Source: a virus. Taken from it: a stretch of 31,061 nt of DNA. The position numbers were made by a program, and so were the translations under genes. The stretch is from positions 1 through 31,061 of the IMG/VR virus record IMGVR_UViG_3300025086_000136; one strand, 5' to 3'. Shown piece by piece: positions 24,792 to 30,745 of this stretch. How positions within the stretch are numbered: position 1 is the first letter of the stretch; each line of letters begins with the position of its first letter. Below the pieces are notes generated by a model. The model was not told the origin of the DNA. It saw only the letters and a list, made by a program, of their open reading frames with translations, and did not search any database.

Positions 24792-25237
24792 GCTCGCTCA
24801 CTCCTTGCGTCTATCAAATCTTGAAGAGTAGGCCCTCTGTACGGGCGACCCATGGTGCTTTCGCCCGAATCGGGGTCACTGACATAAAAGGAAGAAGGCA
24901 TTCCTATCCCTCGTTCCTTTTCTGTTTTATAAGGCAGGTATTGATGAGGTAACCTGTGTTCGGGAGCCATATCCGATATAGAATGAGCACTTTGTCTAAA
25001 CATACCCGGTGCGAAAGGAGCGTACTCGCCAGTCAACCCAGCAGGAACAACGCCCACCCGCTCCAAAGCCTCGTTGACATCTCTCAATTCTTCTTCTTCG
25101 TACACCGAAGAATAGCCGCCCTTGTCAAACCCTTCATCTGTTCTATGTTTCGGAACAGCAGGCAAGAACCCGTGCTTCTCTGCAAAAGCAAAGTTTTCCC
25201 GCTTTAAAAGAAGCCACGCTTGGTCCATTGGGTTCAA
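24788..25237 (-). CDS. Tagged accessory protein of unknown function (149 residues)
   Basis: From TTG 25237 the protein reads MNPMDQAWLLLKRENFAF, a copy of the shared tag at the very N-terminus. I chose this TTG because GAGGTGG lies five bases upstream and the codon overlaps the preceding stop as TTGA; a longer reading from 25324 would run through the neighbour. The remainder is hydrophilic with acidic patches (VYEEEELRDVNEALERVGVV), an APFAPGMFRQS segment and a C-terminus reading MGRPYRGPTLQDLIDARSER. No family recognised. Confidence 0.75.
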   Translation of the reverse strand: MNPMDQAWLLLKRENFAFAEKHGFLPAVPKHRTDEGFDKGGYSSVYEEEELRDVNEALERVGVVPAGLTGEYAPFAPGMFRQSAHSISDMAPEHRLPHQYLPYKTEKERGIGMPSSFYVSDPDSGESTMGRPYRGPTLQDLIDARSERA

Positions 25238-25626
25238 CAGTTCCACCTCTTGAGTGATGCTCCCTTGGGGGTGAGTTTGCCTTTCTTGCTGGTCGGACCT
25301 TTGACACCCGACATGCGAGCGCAAAACGATTTACGACGCTTGGCAGATTTACTACCGGGTTTCAACTTACTTGGCTTTTTGGTGACGGGTGGCTTGAGGT
25401 TTGCACCCGTCTTACGCTTAGCGGCGGCACGACCTTTGGCGTTCAGCCCGCCTTTCTTGTTATGCTTGTTAGGGTTGTAGCCATGGAATGGCTTGGACTT
25501 TTTTTTGGCTTTGAGAACAGCAAGGCTGAGTTCCATCGGACTGCAACAATCACAGAACGAGACATCAGACCAATCAGTCTTACCGACGACATCCGCCTCG
25601 GTCAACCAGTCTATAGCGTCCGCCAT
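25234..25626 (-). CDS. Basic DUF6321-like protein with a degenerate tag (130 residues)
   Basis: Residues about 45-130 (GGLNAKGRAAAKRKTGANLK, then RRKSFCARMSGVKGPTSKKG, ending LKRWNC) match a basic domain I know as DUF6321, common in phages; its function is unproven. The N-terminal ~30 residues contain CDCC and DWSDV. Just before the domain is SPMELSLAVLKAKKK, which keeps the PM, spacing and final LK of the tag but replaces AW with SL. The start may be ATG 25626, which lacks a clear ribosome binding site, or ATG 25536, which would put PM-type tag residues at the N-terminus. Strong positive charge suggests nucleic-acid binding. Confidence 0.78.
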   Translation of the reverse strand: MADAIDWLTEADVVGKTDWSDVSFCDCCSPMELSLAVLKAKKKSKPFHGYNPNKHNKKGGLNAKGRAAAKRKTGANLKPPVTKKPSKLKPGSKSAKRRKSFCARMSGVKGPTSKKGKLTPKGASLKRWNC

Positions 25627-25652
25627 GTGGTTTGTGACAGCAATTCTCTACA

Positions 25653-26993
25653 TCAAGGTTTCTTCAACAGTCGCCAAGCCATGTTCATCGGCTCACCGGT
25701 TATGATGCGGTCGTCTGTAATGTCGTACTGATAGTCGGGGCTATTTTCAGGTAGAACGAAATCGTTCGTACCTTGGTCATAAAAGCGGTCCCGAGCAAGT
25801 TGATGCGCCTTTGGCAAAATTGGTTGAGGAGAGTAGCCTTGCCTCCCGTGCATGGCTTCTCTCGTTGCCTGCTCAAGAACATGGGCTGGCATCTCGGTTT
25901 GAAACTCTGAGCCGCGTCCCTGCTGTGCATCAAGTGCGTGACCAACTTCATGCGCCATGACGGGAGCGAGACGATTCGTAAAGCGACCGACCGTTTTTTC
26001 TCCGAAGTCTTGGTCTGCTGGGGCCAACATACCTTGGTCGTCAGTACGAAACATGGCCGAATCGCCGTGAAACTTGAGGCCGTAAGGTGTCAAAGCCACC
26101 ATTTGATTCGTGTCTCCTTGTTCATCAGGAGCCGTATAGCCTTGCCACGCAGGGGTCAGCGAAGGCCCAGTAGGTAAATCACGAATGTCGTACATGAGTT
26201 TGCGGTCGGCTTTGAGCATTTTGTTCGCTTCATCTCGTGACCTTGCCATTTCTCTCCACGCTTCGGGAAGGTTGGAGTAGTCTTTCTCTTGAGGTATGAG
26301 TGACTGCGGCACGGTCTGTTCAGGCTCTTCGGGTTCCTGTTGCATCTCGGCAGGTACTTGGCGCTCCAAGAAATCAAACCGCTCCGGTAAGTCTTCATGA
26401 ATATCCGTATTATCGTATGCACTTTCCAAACTCGTGGTAGGCGTGACCTTGATGGTCTGCCGTCTGCGGTCACTTAACGGGCGATGTCCGACTGTCGCCA
26501 AGACCAGTTTACCGGTTTTCTTGTCCAGCACAAAGTGCGGCGTCATGACCGTACCAAGTCCCATCTGCTTTTCACTTGAATCAACTTTCGGCATGTCGGT
26601 TGTGAATGCGTTAAACGCTACACTGGGTTGGTTGTGAGGCAAATCTGAATTTTGGTCACCGGGTGGCAACTTTTGGCCCATTACCTCTTTCAATTCAGGG
26701 TGATTCTCAATCAGGTCGTTCGCCATCATCGCCATGATGGCTTCAATGGTAAAGCCATACTGACCCAACCCTCTCCGTTGAAACTGATGAGGAAGGTCTT
26801 GGTCGGGGTGATACCGGTCCCGTTTGCGGTCAAGGTAGTGTTGAGTGGGTCGCACACTCACATGCTCCATACCGCCTTCTTCTATAGCGCGAATCATGCG
26901 GTCAGGGAGTGTCTTGTAGTAATCAGGAGTGAGGTCGCCGTAGAAATCAAAATCTTTGAGCAGAATCCAAGCCTGCTCAAACGGTGCGACCAT
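25653..26993 (-). CDS. HExxH metallopeptidase-like protein tagged at both ends (446 residues)
   Basis: The zincin motif HEVGH lies at 348-352 in VMAHEVGHALDAQQG; a downstream Glu near residue 379 (ATREAMHG) could be the third zinc ligand. HEVGHALD is the usual form in zinc peptidases of the gluzincin or ImmA/IrrE type, though the exact family is unclear. The N-terminus MVAPFEQAWILLKDFDFY and the C-terminus GEPMNMAWRLLKKP are both copies of the shared tag, the only protein here with one at each end. The middle is Pro/Glu-rich and probably flexible. ATG 26993 follows a 57-base gap. A virion peptidase acting on host envelope or on virion proteins at infection is inference. Confidence 0.8.
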   Translation of the reverse strand: MVAPFEQAWILLKDFDFYGDLTPDYYKTLPDRMIRAIEEGGMEHVSVRPTQHYLDRKRDRYHPDQDLPHQFQRRGLGQYGFTIEAIMAMMANDLIENHPELKEVMGQKLPPGDQNSDLPHNQPSVAFNAFTTDMPKVDSSEKQMGLGTVMTPHFVLDKKTGKLVLATVGHRPLSDRRRQTIKVTPTTSLESAYDNTDIHEDLPERFDFLERQVPAEMQQEPEEPEQTVPQSLIPQEKDYSNLPEAWREMARSRDEANKMLKADRKLMYDIRDLPTGPSLTPAWQGYTAPDEQGDTNQMVALTPYGLKFHGDSAMFRTDDQGMLAPADQDFGEKTVGRFTNRLAPVMAHEVGHALDAQQGRGSEFQTEMPAHVLEQATREAMHGRQGYSPQPILPKAHQLARDRFYDQGTNDFVLPENSPDYQYDITDDRIITGEPMNMAWRLLKKP

Positions 26994-27050
26994 AGTTGAC
27001 CCATGCTACGCTACATGAAAAGCGTTGAGGTGGCTGGCAAATACCGTGAA

Positions 27051-27200
27051 TTACTCGTCCATGGTAAATGATTTACACATCTCGCAATACCAAGCGATGC
27101 CGCGAAATACTCCTTGCAATTTCAAATACACCCGCCTTGTCGGATGGTGATGGCAATGTTCGCAACGCTTACTCTTCTTCTTTCCAGCCAAAGTAAACAC
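27051..27200 (-). CDS. Tiny zinc-ribbon protein (49 residues)
   Basis: Translating the minus strand from GTG 27200 to TAA 27051 gives a basic N-terminus (AGKKKSKR), then CEHC with HHH following, about 24 residues, and CEMCKSFTMDE. Two CxxC pairs at this spacing make a classic zinc ribbon. GGAG lies four bases upstream of the GTG. The gene overlaps the 3' end of the preceding membrane-protein gene by 32 bases in another frame and fills most of an apparent 175-base gap. The function is unknown; small zinc ribbons in viruses are often transcription or DNA-binding cofactors. Confidence 0.65.
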   Translation of the reverse strand: MFTLAGKKKSKRCEHCHHHPTRRVYLKLQGVFRGIAWYCEMCKSFTMDE

Positions 27201-27357
27201 CTTGCTCCATTCCTCTTAGCGCACGGAAGCGCATGGTATGGTTGAACGACTTGAGTGCTCTAACATCGTGTTCCAAGTCGCGTAAGCGTTCCCTTACCAT
27301 CTTAGCGTAGACGGTTAAGACGAACAAAGCGCCGATAAACACGATGTCCCATACCAT
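27169..27357 (-). CDS. Small single-pass membrane protein (62 residues)
   Basis: From ATG 27357 the protein opens with a transmembrane segment (VWDIVFIGALFVLTVYAK), followed by a charged helix (MVRERLRDLEHDVRALKS) and an aromatic/acidic tail. GGGGAT lies four bases before the ATG. A longer form from TTG 27405 would overlap the upstream stop as TTGA, with no clear ribosome binding site, and add 16 residues. N-in orientation with a cytoplasmic coil would fit the charges. No family recognised. Confidence 0.65.
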   Translation of the reverse strand: MVWDIVFIGALFVLTVYAKMVRERLRDLEHDVRALKSFNHTMRFRALRGMEQGVYFGWKEEE

Positions 27358-27401
27358 GAATCCCCGATTGGGGCTCAATACTTGAAGTTTGGTGTACCAA
27401 A

Positions 27402-28460
27402 TCAAGCGGCTCGGTCAATTTGGTTCTGCTGAGTAGAGCCGTCTGAACGACCTCGCTGACCCGCAAATTGCATCAGACGCTGACGAATGGCTTGAGATTC
27501 ATCTTCGCCGGGGTCTTGGAACATAGCCATGGTCTCTTCGTCCATAGGTACATTGAGGTCAGGCTTCTCGCCTTGTCGCACACGCTCAAGGTTTTCTCGG
27601 TAGCGGTTGCTCATTTGTCGCATCGGACGCTCTTTGCTCTCTTTGGGTTCGGTTGGCTCCCTTACGGTTTGGTCTTCAAAGGTACCGCCAGCGGCTGTAG
27701 CCATACCGGAGAGAATGTCAGCGATTTTTTCTTGCTGAGTTGGCCTGCGTTGCTCTTGAGGGTCGTCTACAAACTCACGGCTTGCACCACCGAGGCGTGC
27801 ACCTGCACCCACACCTTCAACATTTTGAAGCGTGGTGGCTCGTCGTCGGCGACCACCTTGCCTCAATCGCTTTCCTTCGTCGTCCACGCCACGCAATGGT
27901 AAGTTCATACCTGCACCGGAACCGCCACGGATGTTGGTTCGTCCGCCACGCTGTCCACCGGTCAATTGACGACCAGCCGTTTGCTCCATACCTTCACGAG
28001 CCAGTCGTTGTTCCCTTGGAGAAAAGAATGATTCTTCGGGCATAAGTTCGTACCCCGGAACACGAGCCATACTGGTACCGCCACTGCCAGCCATTTCACC
28101 TACAGTGCCTCTTGGAGTGTGAGCAATCATCGTCTCAGTCATTTCTTGCAGAGGCGACAAGTCTCGCTGAACTCGGCGGTCGGTAGCAGGAAGTGCTTCG
28201 GGCGCAAATTCTTCGCCGGGGCGCATGTCGCCAGCCTCAGAAGGCATGTCCACCTTCCGAGAAGGTGTTACCATTTGGTCTCCTTCATACTCAGCGGGCA
28301 TGGTTCGTCGCATGTGCATAACATCACCAAGGCCTTCTTCCCCGGCTTCGGCTCTGCGCCGTGCAAGCATCTGCAAAACAGCAGGAGGAAGCGTTCCCGT
28401 GTAGCCCTGTTGACCGGGGATGGCTTTCAGTAAATTCCAAGCGTGCATAAATGCGCTCAT
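27402..28460 (-). CDS. Tagged, largely disordered accessory protein (352 residues)
   Basis: The N-terminus MSAFMHAWNLLKAIPGQ carries the shared tag. The rest is rich in Gly, Arg, Glu, Pro and Met, with Arg/Gly-rich regions (GGQRGGRTNIRGGSGAGM, RQGGRRRRATT) that could bind nucleic acid, and an acidic C-terminal third (MDEETMAMFQDPGEDESQ). No family recognised. ATG 28460 overlaps the stop of the HMG-CoA-lyase-like gene as ATGA. Composition and tag together fit an internal virion protein. Confidence 0.75.
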   Translation of the reverse strand: MSAFMHAWNLLKAIPGQQGYTGTLPPAVLQMLARRRAEAGEEGLGDVMHMRRTMPAEYEGDQMVTPSRKVDMPSEAGDMRPGEEFAPEALPATDRRVQRDLSPLQEMTETMIAHTPRGTVGEMAGSGGTSMARVPGYELMPEESFFSPREQRLAREGMEQTAGRQLTGGQRGGRTNIRGGSGAGMNLPLRGVDDEGKRLRQGGRRRRATTLQNVEGVGAGARLGGASREFVDDPQEQRRPTQQEKIADILSGMATAAGGTFEDQTVREPTEPKESKERPMRQMSNRYRENLERVRQGEKPDLNVPMDEETMAMFQDPGEDESQAIRQRLMQFAGQRGRSDGSTQQNQIDRAA

Positions 28461-29299
28461 GCACTGGGGATAGCGTCATTGGTTAAAGACATACTGATGC
28501 GCTCGGCCAGTCGTTCGGCCAACCCAAGTCGCTTTTCGTCAACACCAGTGTGAAAGCCCCATGCGTGCAGGTGCCTGACGAGCGTGGTGGTGTTGATGTT
28601 GGCTCCACTGCCCTCGGCAAAAGGACAACCGCCGAGCCCACCGATGCTGGAATCAAACTGGCGTATGCCATTAAGTAAGCCACTTCTTACTAAGGCCACT
28701 GCTCGGCCTTCGTCGTCTTTATGGTGCAAGTGAAGCGCCGCTTTGATGCCCTCGTTCTTCGCCAGTTCGGCCAGTTCAGCGACTTCTTTCGCCGTCCCGA
28801 CGCCCACGGTATCGGAAAACACAACAGTGTGGCCGAACATCTTGGCATCTCGGATGCACGAAATAAGTGTGGAAATTGAAGGCATTCCGCTGTAAGGCGA
28901 ACCGAAAGCCATGCTGATGTAGACTCGGACATTTTTCTTGGGCACCTTGTCCATGAAGGTCTTGTACATCAGCACAATCTCACTGCGGGTCTTGCCCATG
29001 TTCTTCATGTTGAAAGTCTCGCAGGGTGAAAATACAATGTTGAACTTTTCTACACCAGCGGCTACGCCCCTGTCGTAGCCACGCTTGTTCATCACCAATG
29101 CACTGCCACGGTCAAACACCTGCTCAGCGTCTGCCATTTGCGGCACAAGGCGAGGGTGAGCAAAACTCACTTCCTCAATGTCAGCAAGCCCGCTGTCGTA
29201 CAGAAGGCTGATGAGTTCCCGTTTTGTCTCGGTAGGTACGAAGGGCTTGATGTACTGGAGTCCATCACGAGGGCCAACCTCGTAGATGGAGATGTTCAC
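28457..29299 (-). CDS. HMG-CoA lyase-like enzyme (DRE-TIM metallolyase), candidate auxiliary metabolic gene
   Basis: HMG-CoA lyase splits 3-hydroxy-3-methylglutaryl-CoA into acetyl-CoA and acetoacetate. The signature residues are present: VGPRDGLQ at 8-15 (catalytic Arg and metal-binding Asp), EEVSFAHPRLVPQMAD at 42-57, HLH at 190-192 (metal-binding histidines) and DSSIGGLGGCPFAEG at 216-230, with the catalytic loop Cys 225 and Asn residues 234/236. The length of 280 residues is close to the usual ~300. One deviation: the usual HxHDTYG reads HLHHKDDEG, so activity or substrate may differ. GTG 29299 follows AGAGGA, and both ends overlap neighbours (GTGA, ATGA). It lacks the tag carried by flanking proteins, so it probably acts in the cell. 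Host targets could be leucine breakdown or the HMG-CoA pool feeding mevalonate/archaeal lipids (inference). Confidence 0.88.
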   Translation of the reverse strand: MNISIYEVGPRDGLQYIKPFVPTETKRELISLLYDSGLADIEEVSFAHPRLVPQMADAEQVFDRGSALVMNKRGYDRGVAAGVEKFNIVFSPCETFNMKNMGKTRSEIVLMYKTFMDKVPKKNVRVYISMAFGSPYSGMPSISTLISCIRDAKMFGHTVVFSDTVGVGTAKEVAELAELAKNEGIKAALHLHHKDDEGRAVALVRSGLLNGIRQFDSSIGGLGGCPFAEGSGANINTTTLVRHLHAWGFHTGVDEKRLGLAERLAERISMSLTNDAIPSA

Positions 29300-29502
29300 T
29301 GGATTCCTCTCCGCATGCCGTTGAAGCAGGCTTGGTGAAAAGCCTCCTCGTCTTCAATGTAAATCACGGTGTCCATGGGGTCGGGCGTTGCCAGCCAAAT
29401 GGTCACAAACCCTGCGATAAATGAGAGGATGAAGAGTGTCGGCAACAGCATGTGCAGACCGAGCGCGGTGTAGAAATTAAACTTGTCGGCCAACGCCTTC
29501 AT
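29296..29502 (-). CDS. Small single-pass membrane protein (68 residues)
   Basis: A strong transmembrane segment spans residues about 15-37 (GLHMLLPTLFILSFIAGFVT), followed by an acidic stretch (DTVIYIEDEEAFHQA) and a basic C-terminus. ATG 29502 overlaps the preceding stop as ATGA, and its stop overlaps the lyase GTG as GTGA, so it is translationally coupled on both sides. No family recognised. It could be a membrane partner or spacer protein in this operon. Confidence 0.7.
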   Translation of the reverse strand: MKALADKFNFYTALGLHMLLPTLFILSFIAGFVTIWLATPDPMDTVIYIEDEEAFHQACFNGMRRGIQ

Positions 29503-30125
29503 GGCAAGTAGCCCAAGTCACTAAAAGGCGACGGGGGATAAAGTCGCCTTAACTCTTCATCAGTCGGGTCGCGACCTTCGTCCCGAGTAAACTGGTTAAT
29601 TCTACCTTGAGGTGTGTTTCGTCCTGCTGACACGCGGATGGGGTAAGACGGCCTTGGTTGTCTTGAAATGCCCATGGGTTGGGACAATTCATCCTTATCT
29701 TGGTGGGGGTTTACAAAGCCACCTTCCAAATAGGTTGGCGCTTCTTGAATGCGGTCTTCTGCATTGTATTCGGGCATAGACACAGGTCGGCCTCGGTATG
29801 GCAACGAGCGGAGATTAACTGGCCCGCCCATAAAACTACGCTCACGGCCTGAGTTTTCCGAAGGGTCCATGAGTCTCTGCATTGTTCTCATACGCTCTCG
29901 TGAGTCTTGTGTTGGGAACGGGCTTACTCCGGCGATATTCTGCGGCTTTCGTAGAGCCATTGAGTAGGCATTGGGGTCAATGGTTCCGAGATTAGACACT
30001 GGTCGTTGGAGTCCATGGGCTTCGGCAAGGTCAGGGTGAGTGTCATAGTCACGGTATTGACTGTACGCCTGCATGCGGGGGTCTGATTTGAGAAGCGACC
30101 AAGCCTGTTCCAGTGGCGTCATCAT
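29499..30125 (-). CDS. Tagged accessory protein, paralogue of its upstream neighbour (208 residues)
   Basis: The protein begins MMTPLEQAWSLLKSDPRMQA, the best-formed copy of the shared tag. It is clearly related to the protein encoded next door at 30148: both share SDPRMQA, HPDLAE, NLGT(I/V)DPNAYSMAL, MDP, a GGF segment, and a C-terminal R/QxPTDEEL. The two diverge in the middle. No known domain recognised; composition is Pro/Arg/Asp-rich. Start ATG 30125 or 30122, without a strong ribosome binding site. Tandem duplication with retained tag and C-terminus suggests the ends are functional. Confidence 0.75.
   Translation of the reverse strand: MMTPLEQAWSLLKSDPRMQAYSQYRDYDTHPDLAEAHGLQRPVSNLGTIDPNAYSMALRKPQNIAGVSPFPTQDSRERMRTMQRLMDPSENSGRERSFMGGPVNLRSLPYRGRPVSMPEYNAEDRIQEAPTYLEGGFVNPHQDKDELSQPMGISRQPRPSYPIRVSAGRNTPQGRINQFTRDEGRDPTDEELRRLYPPSPFSDLGYLP
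29956..29980. repeat. 25-base direct repeat shared by the paralogous genes (copy 1)
   Basis: These 25 bases are identical to 30497-30521 and encode the conserved DPNAYSMAL segment of the paralogous proteins. Identity at synonymous positions suggests a fairly recent duplication or continuing gene conversion. Confidence 0.8.
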
Positions 30126-30147
30126 GGTATCATCTCGTGGTGTAGAC

Positions 30148-30669
30148 TCAGCCGAGTAGTGCCATCAACTCTTCATCGGTTGGCTGTCTTGCATTATCAT
30201 AGTAGAAGCGGTCAATACTTGCTTGAGGTGAACTTGATGGTGGTTGGCTGAGCGCAAACCCACGCTCTTCCGGCCTACTCATTCTACTTATCTTCGGCCC
30301 TTCAAAACCCCCTACCAAATCAGTGCGTGGGATGGATGGGTCCTCAGCATAAGCGGTGCTTCGGTAATTGGGCTTTCCTGTTAAATTGATTGGCGAAAGG
30401 CTATCAAATTTGCTCTCATAACCTAAATTCTTTGTCGGGTCCATGAGACTTTGCATTACCGCATGGCGTTGAGCAGGGGTAAGGTACTGCGATAGTGCCA
30501 TTGAGTAGGCATTGGGGTCAACGGTCCCGAGGTTTCCGACTCTACCTTCCAAATCATGGTGCTCTGCAAGGTCGGGATGCCTTCTTCCAAACCTCGTCCT
30601 CGCCGTGTGCGCTTGCATGCGAGGGTCAGACTTGAGCACGCTCCAAGCGATGTCAATAGGCCGACCCAT
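30148..30669 (-). CDS. Tagged accessory protein, first gene of the leftward operon (173 residues)
   Basis: From ATG 30669 the protein begins MGRPIDIAWSVLKSDPRMQA, a copy of the shared tag followed by the same SDPRMQA as its paralogue at 29499. I prefer this ATG to one at 30735, because it puts the tag at the N-terminus as in the other proteins and because a TATA-like box lies about 27 bases upstream. Conserved blocks with the paralogue are HPDLAEHHDLEGRVGNLGTV, DPNAYSMAL, MDPTKN and QPTDEELMAL. No known domain recognised. It is probably the first and perhaps most strongly expressed gene of the accessory block. Confidence 0.75.
   Translation of the reverse strand: MGRPIDIAWSVLKSDPRMQAHTARTRFGRRHPDLAEHHDLEGRVGNLGTVDPNAYSMALSQYLTPAQRHAVMQSLMDPTKNLGYESKFDSLSPINLTGKPNYRSTAYAEDPSIPRTDLVGGFEGPKISRMSRPEERGFALSQPPSSSPQASIDRFYYDNARQPTDEELMALLG
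30497..30521. repeat. 25-base direct repeat shared by the paralogous genes (copy 2)
   Basis: Identical to 29956-29980; it lies in the same coding position of the paralogous gene. Confidence 0.8.
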
Positions 30670-30690
30670 GACTATCGGAGGCGGGCTTAG

Positions 30691-30699
30691 GTAAAAAAG
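30691..30699 (-). promoter_or_regulatory. Candidate TATA-like box of the leftward operon
   Basis: The minus strand reads CTTTTTTAC, centred about 27 bases upstream of ATG 30669, the same spacing as the better box before the protease gene. No ribosome binding site lies between it and the ATG, consistent with a leaderless transcript. The match to the archaeal TTTAWATA consensus is only partial. Confidence 0.42.
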
Positions 30700-30711
30700 C
30701 CAGTGGTCTCT

Positions 30712-30745
30712 TTGTGATACCAAAACTTTTGTCACAATTTTTTTT
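30712..30745 (+). promoter_or_regulatory. Nested palindrome with adjacent T-run upstream of the leftward promoter
   Basis: TTGTGA (30712-30717) pairs with TCACAA (30732-30737), and inside it CAAAA pairs with TTTTG around one central C (30721-30731). Together they make an 11-bp stem with a 3-base bulge (TAC at 30718-30720). Eight T residues follow on the plus strand (30738-30745). It could be a terminator for rightward or incoming transcription, or an operator: it lies about 30 bases upstream of the candidate TATA box. Confidence 0.5.
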
